Origin: G963675935 sp963675935
GTDB lineage: Bacteria; Planctomycetota; Planctomycetia; Pirellulales; Thermoguttaceae
Reading direction: 5' to 3'
DNA: 64,000 nucleotides
NCBI GenBank assembly: GCA_963675935.2
Contig: CAXXPV010000008.1
Coordinates: 310,001 to 374,000, forward strand
Made by a program: the position numbers and the translations under genes. Shown piece after piece: positions 48,425-57,573 of this stretch (position 1 is the first letter of the stretch; every line of letters starts with the position of its first letter). The notes below the pieces were generated by a model. It was not told the DNA's origin and made no database searches. It saw only the letters and a list, made by a program, of their open reading frames with translations.

Positions 48425-51400
48425 CTATTTTGTCCAGGGCATGGCGAAACGATATTCGCCGGCGCCGACCTCGAATCGCGACTCACCCGCCGTTGCGCCA
48501 AGCGACTTCACGCCCTCGGACTCCGACGCCGGTCGGCCACCCTCGGTCACGCTGGCCGGATCGGCCGCCGGAAGACAAACCACGGCCGTCGTGTTCGCTG
48601 GAATCACGACCGAGACGCTCAACCGCTCGCCCTCGATCTTCCACTCCGTCGCGATGCGTCCGTGGATCGAGTGGTAAGCGGCCTTCACCCAGGTCAGCCC
48701 CTCGGCCGGTTGCGGGCGAATCAGCAGTTTTTGGAACCCAGGCTCCGCCGTGTCGATGCCCGCCACGACCTGGAACATCCATTGGGCCACCGCGCCGAAC
48801 GAGTAGTGGGCGAAGGAGTTCATGCCAGGATCCTGGAATCCGCGTTCCGGCGTCCAGCCGTCCCACCGTTCCCAAATACTTGTGGCGCCGTGCTTGATCG
48901 AGAATCCCCATGAGGGGAACGTCTCGTTCAATAGCAGCTTGTAAGCCGTCGGGGTGTTGCCCGTGGCCGACAACGTCGTCATCAGCAAACTCGTGCCGAC
49001 AAAACCGGTCGAGAGACGCGTGTCGCGCGACTTGATGTCGTCAACCAGATATCGGGCCGCGGCCTCGCGCTGGTCTTTGGGCATCAGATCGAACGCCAAC
49101 GCCAGTACGTAGCAAGTCTGCGTGTTGCCTTTGACCCGTCCGTCGGGCGCGACGTAGGCTTTTTGGAAGGCCGCTTTGATCTGCTCGAAAAGCTCGTCGT
49201 ACTTCTTGGCGTCTTCCGTTTTGCCGAGCCGTCGGGCGGCTTCGGCCGTCAACTTCGTGCTTTGAGCGAAGTAGGCCGTGGCGATCACGTCGGTCGGCGT
49301 GCTCGCGTTGATCGAGAGCCAATCGCCGAAGCCGGCCGCCGGGCGCAACAGATTGGTGCTGTTTTTTCGGCAGAACTCGACCCAGCGGGTCATCGCCGCG
49401 TAGTGCTTGTCCAACAAACGCTTGTCGTTGTAAACCCGGTAGATGGTCCAGGGACAGATCGTGCCGGCGTCGGCCCACGCCGCCACGCCGCCGCTTGGGT
49501 CAACAATACGGGGAGCCACGTCGGGAAAATCGCCCGTCGGCCCTTGAGCATCCTCGAGATCGACCAGCCATTTCGTGTAAAAAGCCGCGATGTCGGCGTT
49601 GTACGTGCCGGCCCGGACAAACGTCTCGGCGTCGCCGGTCCAACCCAAGCGTTCGTCGCGTTGCGGGCAGTCGGTGGGCACCGAAATGAAGTTCGCCCGC
49701 TGCGTCCACACGATGTTTTGATACAGCTTGTTGACCATCGGGCTGGAGCACTCGAACGAGCCGACAAGCGGAATGCTGGAGTTGACCGCAATGCCCGTGA
49801 TGGCGTCCTTCGTCGGAACGCCGGAATAGCCCGTCACTTCGACGTAGCGAAAACCGTGGAACGTGAACCGCGGCTGCCAGATTTCTTCCTCGCCGTCGCC
49901 GCGAAGGATGTAGGTGTCGATGCACCGGGCACTTCGAAGGTTGGTCGTGTAGATTGTGCCGTCGGGATTCAACACTTCAGCGAATCGCATGACGACTTTC
50001 GTGCCGGCCGGCCCGCGAACTTTCAACCGCGCGAAACCGGCGAAGTTTTGCCCCATGTCGAACACGTAGGCGCCCGGCTTTGGCTCGGTGATTTTCACGG
50101 GATGCAGTTCGCCCGTTTCGCGAATGGTCACGCCGGGAAACGCTTCTAGCTTGGCGGAAATGGGCTTGGCAAGCGCCGCCGACTTCCAACCGGCGTCATC
50201 GAGTCCCGGGGAAGTCCAACCGTGGATTTCCCGAGTGGCGTCGTACGTTTCGCCGGCGAGAAACTCGCCTTCCACATACGGACCAAACGTCCATTTCCAG
50301 GAATCATCCGTGGCAACCGTCTGAATCGTTCCGTCGGCCAACTCAATTTCCAACTGGGCGAACAACCAGGGTTGTTTCCCATAGTGGCAACGTCCGCCGC
50401 CGAAACCGACGGCGCCGGCGTACCAGCCTGCGGCCAAGACGCCGCCGATGGCGTTCGGTCCGTCCGATTTAATCATGTCGGTCACATCGTAGGTGTTGTA
50501 GTAAATCCGCTTGTGGTAGTCGGTCCAGTCGGGCGTGAAATAGTCATTGCCAACCGGACGGCCGTTGAGATAGAGCCGGTAGCTGCCCATCGCGCTGCCG
50601 TAGAGCGTCGCGCGGCGGATGCCGCCGTGCGTCGCGAATTCCTTGCGGAACAGAGGGCAGGCGTAAATTTCGGTTTTTCGGGGTTCGCGAGAGATGTTGC
50701 CCCACGGGCCTTCCCCCCTCGTGCAGACCTTGGCGGCGGCGGTCCATTTTGCATCGTCGAATTCGGCCGTGTTCCACTTCGGCGATTTCTTCGTCGCCGC
50801 CTTCCACGACGTATCGATCTTGGCGACAAGCGGCTCGCCTTCGTCGAACTCGACCATCAGCTTGCCGATCAGACCCGCCGGCGACGGCGACGTGTTCGTG
50901 GCCGCCACGGCCAAACAGTTTTTGCCGGCGATAAGCTGCTTGGCCACGTTCACCGTTTGTACGCTCTCCCACCGGTCGCTTCGACCGACCGAGCGGCCGT
51001 TGATGAAAAGTTCACACTGGTCGTCGGCGGTCAACAAGAACCTGGCTCTGCGAATCGTGCGTCCCTCGGGAATCGTCACGACGCCGCGGAAATATCGCGT
51101 GCCTTGCGGCGCCTTGTCGATCGCCTTGACGCCGGGTTCCAATGACCATACCCAATCACATCCGTCGAAATCGAAGGGCTTCTCAACGACTTTTTTGGCA
51201 ACCGGATACGTCATCGGTCCGTCCACGCCGATCCATTTCGCTTGGAATTCGCCGGGCTTCAGAAGGCCCATCGTCCAAAGGGCGGGTTTGCTGTACGCCG
51301 AAGGATTGCCGTCGGCGTCCCAAACACGGACCTTCCAATAGCAGCGCATCCGCGATTCGAGCGGCCGGCCGGCGTAAACGATTTGCGTCGATTGATGGGA

Positions 51401-51664
51401 GTCGATTTTTCCGCTGTCCCACAGATCGCCTTGGTCGGCGGCCAGTTTCTCGGGCGTGCCGGCGACGAGGATTTGATACGCGGTTTGCCGGGCGCCGCGG
51501 CGCGAGTCGTTCATTTCCCAGGAAAGACGCGGCTGCACCACGTCGATGCCCAGCGGATCGACGCGGTATTCGCAACGCGGGTTTTCAACGGTGGCGGGGC
51601 TGTCGGCCGCTTGGACGAAAGACGCCATCGAGAATACGGCAACGATGGAAAGCAGCGTTCGCAT
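48425..51664 (-). CDS. Alpha-L-rhamnosidase (GH78)
   Basis: 1079 residues from ATG 51664, with a signal peptide (LLSIVAVFSMASFVQA). It releases terminal L-rhamnose from plant or algal glycans outside the cytoplasm. N-terminal beta domain: ENPRCEYRVDPLGIDVVQPR then SWEMNDSRRGARQTAYQILV; later TPDWTDYHKRIYYNTYDVT. The GH78 catalytic block is VPTDCPQRDERLGWTGDAET with Asp/Glu acid residues. The (alpha/alpha)6 barrel continues to GFVGTSLLMTTLSATGN and SIWERWDGWTPERGFQDPGM. Downstream of rhaT on the same strand, part of a rhamnose-use cluster. Confidence 0.95.
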   Translation of the reverse strand: MRTLLSIVAVFSMASFVQAADSPATVENPRCEYRVDPLGIDVVQPRLSWEMNDSRRGARQTAYQILVAGTPEKLAADQGDLWDSGKIDSHQSTQIVYAGRPLESRMRCYWKVRVWDADGNPSAYSKPALWTMGLLKPGEFQAKWIGVDGPMTYPVAKKVVEKPFDFDGCDWVWSLEPGVKAIDKAPQGTRYFRGVVTIPEGRTIRRARFLLTADDQCELFINGRSVGRSDRWESVQTVNVAKQLIAGKNCLAVAATNTSPSPAGLIGKLMVEFDEGEPLVAKIDTSWKAATKKSPKWNTAEFDDAKWTAAAKVCTRGEGPWGNISREPRKTEIYACPLFRKEFATHGGIRRATLYGSAMGSYRLYLNGRPVGNDYFTPDWTDYHKRIYYNTYDVTDMIKSDGPNAIGGVLAAGWYAGAVGFGGGRCHYGKQPWLFAQLEIELADGTIQTVATDDSWKWTFGPYVEGEFLAGETYDATREIHGWTSPGLDDAGWKSAALAKPISAKLEAFPGVTIRETGELHPVKITEPKPGAYVFDMGQNFAGFARLKVRGPAGTKVVMRFAEVLNPDGTIYTTNLRSARCIDTYILRGDGEEEIWQPRFTFHGFRYVEVTGYSGVPTKDAITGIAVNSSIPLVGSFECSSPMVNKLYQNIVWTQRANFISVPTDCPQRDERLGWTGDAETFVRAGTYNADIAAFYTKWLVDLEDAQGPTGDFPDVAPRIVDPSGGVAAWADAGTICPWTIYRVYNDKRLLDKHYAAMTRWVEFCRKNSTNLLRPAAGFGDWLSINASTPTDVIATAYFAQSTKLTAEAARRLGKTEDAKKYDELFEQIKAAFQKAYVAPDGRVKGNTQTCYVLALAFDLMPKDQREAAARYLVDDIKSRDTRLSTGFVGTSLLMTTLSATGNTPTAYKLLLNETFPSWGFSIKHGATSIWERWDGWTPERGFQDPGMNSFAHYSFGAVAQWMFQVVAGIDTAEPGFQKLLIRPQPAEGLTWVKAAYHSIHGRIATEWKIEGERLSVSVVIPANTTAVVCLPAADPASVTEGGRPASESEGVKSLGATAGESRFEVGAGEYRFAMPWTK

Positions 51665-51718
51665 GATTTTATTCCTGGGGAGACTTTGGGAAGGCAGGCA
51701 TTTAAGGAGCGGCATTGC

Positions 51719-51782
51719 CGTACTCCTCACTCTCCGAGTGAGGTCGAGCCGCTACAACCTCACGCGGAGCGTGAGGAGTACA
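51719..51782. repeat. Palindromic repeat (GTACTCCTCAC/GTGAGGAGTAC)
   Basis: GTACTCCTCACTCTCCGAGTG paired with CACGCGGAGCGTGAGGAGTAC, just upstream of the rhamnosidase gene; a second copy is at 56789-56851. Confidence 0.8.
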
Positions 51783-51885
51783 TTTTGAATCACAACACTA
51801 TTTATTGGTTCGCCGGTCCTAATGTGGAAAAAATAGCCGGTTGTCCAACTTTCCAATCAAAGTTGATAAATCGCAAGCAAGTCGA

Positions 51886-53034
51886 TTACTTCAATCCGCT
51901 CAAGTAGCCGCTGTAGCCGGAAACCACGGAGGATGCCACGAGGCAAACCAACCCCAGCGCGAGAAGCAGCCGCGTTCGACCGCTGGTATTCTTCCATTCG
52001 CCAAGCACGATGCCCAGCAACGTGCCAAAGAGAATGCAACTTGCAAAAAGCACCGACCAGCCGACGTAGGAGAGCGGGCCCATCGCCGGTTCGCCAGTCT
52101 TGAAACAGATGAACTGGGAAGTCCAAATGGCGCCGGCCAGTCCCGCGAAAAACAGGTTGGCCGCCAACGGCGAATCGGTTTTCACGTAGTCGCCGGTGGT
52201 TTTGTTTTTCAGATTCAAGAAGAGGCACCAGAGGCCGTTGACGGCAAATCCGCCGAGCAAAACGACGACCAACACCGGCATGCCCTTCCAGGTGTCGCTG
52301 GTGACGGGGGCGGTTGTGCGGGCCAATGTTTCGAGCGCCGCGCCGCCTTGGAGTCCGAGGCTCATCCCGCCGCTCATGATGCCGGAAAACAGGGCGACGA
52401 GCATTCCCTTCTTGAAGTCGAATTCGGCGACGGCTTTTTTCTTTTGTTCCTCGGGCAATTCGCCTTCCTTGCTCATGCCGGCCCCGCCGACCAGCGCGAT
52501 GCCGACGAGCGAGATTACCACGCCCACCAGCGCGACGTTTGTCGATGGCGTGCCGTAGAGGGTTTGGATGCCGCTCTGGATTGCATCGGACAACGAGGCA
52601 TTGCCCGCGCCCTCGCTAAAGAATCGCAGCAAGACGGGCTTCAGAATGGGCGGCAGCAGGGTGCCGGTTGCGGAGCACAGCCCACCGCCGATCGCTAGGC
52701 CGAGACCAACGCCCAGGTAACGAATCATCAGCCCCCAGGTCAAGCCGCCGAAGCCCCACATCGCCCCGCAGAGGAAGCAGTAGCCGAGCACTTTGCCCGG
52801 CGCGGCCGACAGCACCGACACGACGTTCGGCGAGGTGCAAAACGCCAAAACCCACGGAACGATAATCAAGCCGAACAAGGCATAGATGAACCAGTAGCTC
52901 TCCCAGGCCCAATTTTTGACCTTTTTGAACGGCAGATAGAAGACGGCCCCCGCCAAGCCGCCAAGGACGAAAATCAGGGTTCCCAACGCCGGATTCGCGG
53001 CCGGAGCGATCGTTTCGGCAAATAATGGCATCAT
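51886..53034 (-). CDS. rhaT: L-rhamnose/proton symporter
   Basis: 382-residue integral membrane protein of the RhaT family. Ten predicted helices; family blocks ALGTLIFVLGGLAGAVFYLP, KKVKNWAWESYWFIYALFGL, YCFLCGAMWGFGGLTWGLMI and LLGGFAVNGLWCLFLNLKNK. Imports L-rhamnose liberated by the rhamnosidase together with a proton. It is 59 bp downstream of rhaA and upstream of the rhamnosidase gene. Confidence 0.94.
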   Translation of the reverse strand: MMPLFAETIAPAANPALGTLIFVLGGLAGAVFYLPFKKVKNWAWESYWFIYALFGLIIVPWVLAFCTSPNVVSVLSAAPGKVLGYCFLCGAMWGFGGLTWGLMIRYLGVGLGLAIGGGLCSATGTLLPPILKPVLLRFFSEGAGNASLSDAIQSGIQTLYGTPSTNVALVGVVISLVGIALVGGAGMSKEGELPEEQKKKAVAEFDFKKGMLVALFSGIMSGGMSLGLQGGAALETLARTTAPVTSDTWKGMPVLVVVLLGGFAVNGLWCLFLNLKNKTTGDYVKTDSPLAANLFFAGLAGAIWTSQFICFKTGEPAMGPLSYVGWSVLFASCILFGTLLGIVLGEWKNTSGRTRLLLALGLVCLVASSVVSGYSGYLSGLK

Positions 53035-53093
53035 GGAGCTCGGGGGCTAGTGGTCAGCGGTTGTTGCGAAGCCGCAAGCGGCTCTCGAATTTC

Positions 53094-54359
53094 TTATCCT
53101 CGTTTGCTCGTCACTTCCTTCTCGTACTTCTTCACGGCGTCGATCCAAGCCGTGCCGACGGGCACGCCCTGTTTCTGGCAATAATAATCCCACACCGCGC
53201 CGAACGGCAGCGTCTTGATCTCTTCCAACATGGAAAGCCGCGAGGTGAAATCGCCGTCGATCTCCAGTTTGCGAAGACGGGCCGTCGGCTCCAACAGGGC
53301 CAGCAGCAGGGCCTTGAGCATCGCGCGGGTGCCGATCGTCCAGGCGGCCACGCGGTGGATGCTGGCGTCGAAGAAATCGAGCCCGATGTGGACCCGCTTC
53401 AGGAAATCGCCGCGAACAATCTCCTCGGCGATTGCCCGGAGGTCGTCGTTGAAAATCACGACGTGGTCGCTGTCCCAGCGGACGCCGCGGCTGACGTGCA
53501 GCAGAATTTCGTTTAAGAACAGCAGCGAGGAGGAGATTTTGTCGGCAATCGTCTCGGTCGGGTGAAAATGCCCGGCGTCGAGCGTCAGCAGCTTCCGGTT
53601 CGCCACGGCGTAGCCCAGGTAGAATTCGTGCGAGCCGACCACGTAGGTTTCCGAGCCGATGCCGAACAGCTTGCTCTCGACGGCGTCGAGGTTCAACGCC
53701 GTGTCGATCGGCGCGGCGAACAATTCGTCGAGCGACTTTTTGAGAATTTCGCGAGGGCCTTTGCGGTCGATGGTCAAGTCCTTCATGCCGTCGGGAATCC
53801 AGACGTTCGTCACCGCCGGCGTACCCTGGCGGCGTCCGAACGCCTCGCCGATCTTGCGGCAGGCCACGCCGTGTTCGACCCAGAAGCGGCGGATGCCCTC
53901 ATCGCGATGGGCCAGCGTGAAACCGTCGGCCGCCTTTGGATGCGAGAAGAACGTGGGATTGAAGTCGAGTCCGATGCCCAGCCCCGCGGCCCAATCCATC
54001 CATCCCTGAAAATGTTCGGGCCCAACTTCGTTCCGCTCGACCTTCCGGCCGCCGTTCTCCAGATAAATGGCGTGCAGGCTGAAACGATGTTTGCCGGGAA
54101 TGAGGCGGAAAGCCTCCGAGGCGTCGGCCCGAAGCTCGTCGGCGTTCCGCGCTCGGCCGGGATAGTTGCCCGTGGCCATGATGCCGCCGCCGGTCAATCC
54201 GCCGACGCTCTCGAATCCGCCCACGTCATCGCCTTGCCAACATTGGATCGAAATGGGAATGCCGGCGAGCCGTCGGAGGGCGGCATCGACATCGACGCCC
54301 AATTCCGCGTACTGTTCCTTCGCCGACAAGAACGATTTTTCGACATTCGTGGGAGTCAC
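53094..54359 (-). CDS. rhaA: L-rhamnose isomerase
   Basis: 421 residues from GTG 54359 (AAGGAAATCC upstream); E. coli RhaA is 419. Converts L-rhamnose to L-rhamnulose. Motifs: SIQCWQGDDVGGFE, GNYPGRARNADELRADASEA, LDFNPTFFSHPKAADGFTLA, VVGSHEFYLGYAVANRKLLT, LDAGHFHPTETIADKISS and WDSDHVV, containing the metal-binding residues. An in-frame ATG at 54395 would add 12 residues and is less likely. The kinase rhaB and aldolase rhaD are not in the window. Confidence 0.96.
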   Translation of the reverse strand: MTPTNVEKSFLSAKEQYAELGVDVDAALRRLAGIPISIQCWQGDDVGGFESVGGLTGGGIMATGNYPGRARNADELRADASEAFRLIPGKHRFSLHAIYLENGGRKVERNEVGPEHFQGWMDWAAGLGIGLDFNPTFFSHPKAADGFTLAHRDEGIRRFWVEHGVACRKIGEAFGRRQGTPAVTNVWIPDGMKDLTIDRKGPREILKKSLDELFAAPIDTALNLDAVESKLFGIGSETYVVGSHEFYLGYAVANRKLLTLDAGHFHPTETIADKISSSLLFLNEILLHVSRGVRWDSDHVVIFNDDLRAIAEEIVRGDFLKRVHIGLDFFDASIHRVAAWTIGTRAMLKALLLALLEPTARLRKLEIDGDFTSRLSMLEEIKTLPFGAVWDYYCQKQGVPVGTAWIDAVKKYEKEVTSKRG

Positions 54360-54554
54360 GGTGGATTTCCTTGCGAGAAATGTAAAAAAGACCAAAGCTT
54401 GCAGTTTCTGAGTCTAATGGCTTTCGCCCACTCCTGCGATGGGCAAATTGCGCAAGCTACTGTCTTTTCTGAGCATGGCGACGCGGCTCTCCTTTGAGTG
54501 CCCAACGGCTCGGTTTATCGGGGATGGCCGCACGATTGGCGCAATTCGCCCCGT

Positions 54555-54583
54555 TTGACTCTTCAAGCTGGAAACGCTATGAT
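54555..54583 (+). promoter_or_regulatory. Promoter of the AraC-type regulator
   Basis: TTGACT (54555-54560), 17-bp spacer, TATGAT (54578-54583), a close sigma70-type match 82 bp before the regulator's ATG, within the 306-bp divergent region shared with rhaA. Confidence 0.65.
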
Positions 54584-54665
54584 CGGGAGAGACCCGTTGG
54601 GATGACGACGGGTATCCTGCCTCAAGTGTCGCCGCCAACCAATAGTCATTCTCGGGAGGGGTGCG

Positions 54666-55550
54666 ATGTCTATTTTGCCCGAGGAATTCTTCCGCTATCT
54701 GCCCGTCAGCGAGCGGGATATCCAGTGGGATTTGTATGTGACCGGGGCCGGCCACTCGGACGTGCCGCCGGGGTGCCGCTACCCCCGCAGCACGCATCCC
54801 GATCTGTATCAGTTCGCGTGGGATCGCGGCCGAGTCTTGCCCGAATATCAAGTCCTCTACCTCACGCGGGGCGAAGGCGTTTTCGAGTCGGAATCCTCGG
54901 GAAAACGCAAACTTTCGGCCGGCAACGTGCTGCTGCTGTTCCCCGGCGTGTGGCATCGCTATCGGCCCGTCCGTTCGGTCGGCTGGCACGAGTATTGGAT
55001 CGGCTACAACGGCGATTATCCGCGCCGGCTCGTCGAACGGGGGTTCTTCTCGCCCGAAAATCCGATCCTGAACACCGGCCTGGACGATGCCGTCCTTCAT
55101 CCCTACCTGTGCCTGCTCGACCGAGTGCGGCGGGAACCGGCCGGCTTCCAGCAGCTCATCGCCGCCAACACGATGGAGATTTTGGCTGCGTCGTTGGCCG
55201 CCGTGCGGACGCTTCGGACGGGCAGCAAGGCGTCGGCTGCCATCGAAAGCGCCAAGATCATTCTCGATCAGCGTCTGGAAGAGGTCGTTGATATGGAGCG
55301 GCTGGCCAAGTCGCTGCATCTGAGCTACGCCCACTTCCGCCGCGTGTTCAAGCGTCAGACGGGCCTTTCACCCTACCAGTACCACCTCCAACTTCGCATC
55401 AATCGGGCACGTGAAATGCTTCACGGCACGACGCTTACGGTCAAACAGGTGGCCCTACAGTTGAATTTCGAGAACCCCTACCATTTCTCGAAGATATTCA
55501 GACGGAAGACCGGGATGTCGCCCAGCCGATGGCGCCGCGGCGGAGGGTAG
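54666..55550 (+). CDS. AraC-family regulator of the rhamnose cluster
   Basis: 294 residues with GGGAGGGG upstream of the ATG. N-terminal cupin-like sensor part (YLTRGEGVFESESSGKRKLS, AGNVLLLFPGVWHRYRPVRS). The C-terminal double HTH is at residues about 195-290: KSLHLSYAHFRRVFKRQTGL, SPYQYHLQLRINRAREMLHG, TVKQVALQLNFENPYHFSKI and FRRKTGMSPSRWR. Divergently transcribed from rhaA; probably senses rhamnose and activates rhaA-rhaT-GH78, as RhaS does (inference from position). Confidence 0.88.
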   Translation: MSILPEEFFRYLPVSERDIQWDLYVTGAGHSDVPPGCRYPRSTHPDLYQFAWDRGRVLPEYQVLYLTRGEGVFESESSGKRKLSAGNVLLLFPGVWHRYRPVRSVGWHEYWIGYNGDYPRRLVERGFFSPENPILNTGLDDAVLHPYLCLLDRVRREPAGFQQLIAANTMEILAASLAAVRTLRTGSKASAAIESAKIILDQRLEEVVDMERLAKSLHLSYAHFRRVFKRQTGLSPYQYHLQLRINRAREMLHGTTLTVKQVALQLNFENPYHFSKIFRRKTGMSPSRWRRGGG

Positions 55551-55633
55551 TGAAGAGATTGTCCGCCTTTTACACGTTAGTGCGCAAGGAATTGCGGTGC
55601 AAAATAATAGCCCGAAGGGCTTGTGATAAGATA

Positions 55634-55836
55634 GCCCAGGGTAGCCGCTCCGAGCGGCTACCCTGGGTTCCGAGCAATGACACCCAACAGAACCCCAACG
55701 GGGTTTCGTAGAGCGGCATCATCCCCGGTCTACGCAACCCTTTCAGGGTTAAAAGGGATAGAGTTTGGCCGTTTTCCCAGGGTAGCCGCACGGAGCGGCA
55801 ACCCTGGGCTGTTCTACGAAATCCCTTCGGGATAAA
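55634..55836. repeat. Composite palindromic array (CCCAGGGTAGCCGC)
   Basis: A perfect hairpin CCCAGGGTAGCCGCT/AGCGGCTACCCTGGG at 55636-55667, then ACCCCAACGGGGTTTCGTAGA, CCCTTTCAGGGTTAAAAGGG and a second hairpin at 55776-55810. It occupies the gap 55551-56058 together with a half family A repeat at 55873-55900; no gene is visible there. Confidence 0.75.
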
Positions 55837-55872
55837 AACATCGCCCGCGTTTTGCCTGAAATTGCGAACATC

Positions 55873-55900
55873 CGCGGCGAGCAAGCTCGCTGGCTAAACG
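55873..55900. repeat. Half family A repeat
   Basis: CGGCGAGCAAGCTCGCTGGC followed by TAAACGG, a single arm without partner. Confidence 0.65.
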
Positions 55901-56058
55901 GTGGTGAGAAAAGCGATGGCAAAAACGGTAAGCTGGAGTGCTTGGGTAGCATTTTCTGAAATTTGCGATTCTGACGATTTTCTCGATTCTTCCGACTGTG
56001 CGGACGATAACGTCTGTTGGGAGTCTACTGTTGACTTCAACAGGAGAGGGAAAAAATC

Positions 56059-56781
56059 GTGAAGCGAATGCTACTACTCGGTCTGCTTGCGGGTCTGCTG
56101 ACAACCGGCGCCGGCTGCGGCCTGTTTCATGCGATCTTTTATAGTCCATGCGAAACCCGATGCGGTTGCGGCGTCTGCGGTGGCGTGGGGTGTGATACTT
56201 GCGACAGTTGCGACGAAGGCTGCGGACCTGCCCAGGCTTGCGGTCGCCCGGTGCGCGGCCACGTCTACGCCTCGCGTCGGGCCGTGGTCGCCGATTGCGA
56301 CGAAGGCTGCGATTCGTGCGGCGATTCGTGCGGCGATTCGTGCGTCGATCCGTGTGCCGATCCGTGCGGCTGCGGCTGCTATGGACGTTGCTGGCATCGT
56401 GGGCCGCTGAGTTGCGTATTCGCCTTGTTCACGCGAGGATGCTGGTGGGGCCCGAATTGCGGCGAACGTTATTGGGGCGACTTCTACAGCGATCCACCCG
56501 ATTACTGGGATCCGTGCGACGGCAGCGGCAACTACACCGGCGGCGGATGCAGCAGTTGCGGCGGAAACGCCCGCGGCGGATGCAGCAGTTGCGGCGGTGG
56601 CCACGTCCGAAGCCATGCCGGCGGACGTTATACCAGCGGCGCGATGATGGAAGAAGAACAGGAAGGGGACGTCGTCTCCGAGACCGAGAGGACGGCAACT
56701 CCCGCTCCCAAACCGGTGGCGGAGCCTCACAAGGCGCCCCCCAAGAGCAGCCGGCGGCAGTCGATGAACTACTCCATGTAG
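56059..56781 (+). CDS. Cysteine-rich lipoprotein
   Basis: 240 residues from GTG 56059. Signal and lipobox are clear (LLLGLLAGLLTTGAGC). The mature protein contains more than 30 cysteines in short repeats: CGCGVCGGVGCDTCDSCDEG, CDSCGDSCGDSCVDPCADP and CGCGC, then a Gly-rich CSSCGGNARGGCSSCGGG. No function is recognised; a metal- or disulfide-rich surface lipoprotein is plausible. The tail is polar (MMEEEQEGDVVSETERTATP). The GTG start follows AGGAGAGGG. Confidence 0.75.
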   Translation: MKRMLLLGLLAGLLTTGAGCGLFHAIFYSPCETRCGCGVCGGVGCDTCDSCDEGCGPAQACGRPVRGHVYASRRAVVADCDEGCDSCGDSCGDSCVDPCADPCGCGCYGRCWHRGPLSCVFALFTRGCWWGPNCGERYWGDFYSDPPDYWDPCDGSGNYTGGGCSSCGGNARGGCSSCGGGHVRSHAGGRYTSGAMMEEEQEGDVVSETERTATPAPKPVAEPHKAPPKSSRRQSMNYSM

Positions 56782-56788
56782 TTTCCCT

Positions 56789-56851
56789 GTACTCCTCGCG
56801 CCCCGCGTGAGGTTGTGGCAGCTCGACCTCACGCGAAGCGTGAGGAGTACG
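56789..56851. repeat. Palindromic repeat (GTACTCCTCGC/GTGAGGAGTAC)
   Basis: Second copy of the family at 51719; it lies between the Cys-rich lipoprotein and rubrerythrin genes. Confidence 0.8.
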
Positions 56852-56993
56852 ATTTATGCCCGTCATTTTTGGCGGGCGTTTTTTATTGGGGAAGACACCC
56901 AGACATTCAGGGAGTGGCGTTTGGAAGCGGTTTGTGCTACACTCCCCACCGTAGTAACCTGGCAACCGAAGGCTCTGAAAGAGGACAAATCTC

Positions 56994-57566
56994 ATGGAAT
57001 TCAAGGGATCGCAGACCGAAAAAAACCTGCTGGCGGCCTTCGTCGGCGAGTCGGCGGCTCGCAACCGCTACACCTACTTCGCCAGCAAGGCCCGGAACGA
57101 GGGCTTCATCCAGATTTCGCAAATCTTCGAGGAGACGGCCAACCAGGAGAAGGAACACGCCAAGCGGTTCTACAGCTTCCTGGAAGGCGGCGACGTGACG
57201 ATTGAAAGCACGTTCCCGGCGGGCGTCATTGGCTCGACGGTCGAAAATCTGCGGGCGGCCTCCGGCGGCGAACATGAGGAATGGTCGGCGCTGTATCCGG
57301 GGTTTGCGGCCGTGGCCCGCGAGGAAGGTTTCAAAACCATCGCCGTGGTGTTCGACATGGTTTCGGTGGCCGAGCGGCAGCACGATCACCGCTACCGAGG
57401 GCTGTTGGAGAACCTCGAAAAGGACCGCGTTTTCAAGCGGGACCAGCCGACGAAGTGGCGTTGCCTGAATTGCGGCTACGTCCATGAGGGCGCGTCGGCC
57501 CCGGCGGCTTGCCCAGCCTGCGCGCATCCGCAAGCGTATTTCGAGCTTTTGGCGGAGAATTGGTAG
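56994..57566 (+). CDS. Rubrerythrin
   Basis: 190-residue non-heme di-iron protein reducing hydrogen peroxide in low-oxygen cells. The four-helix part has LLAAFVGESAARNRYTYFAS, EETANQEKEHAKRFYSFLEG and VFDMVSVAERQHDHRYRGLL, which carry the Glu/His iron ligands. A C-terminal rubredoxin-like domain has CLNCGYVHEG and CPACAHPQ. It stands alone and suggests an anaerobic or microaerophilic lifestyle. Confidence 0.95.
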   Translation: MEFKGSQTEKNLLAAFVGESAARNRYTYFASKARNEGFIQISQIFEETANQEKEHAKRFYSFLEGGDVTIESTFPAGVIGSTVENLRAASGGEHEEWSALYPGFAAVAREEGFKTIAVVFDMVSVAERQHDHRYRGLLENLEKDRVFKRDQPTKWRCLNCGYVHEGASAPAACPACAHPQAYFELLAENW

Positions 57567-57573
57567 CTGGCGA

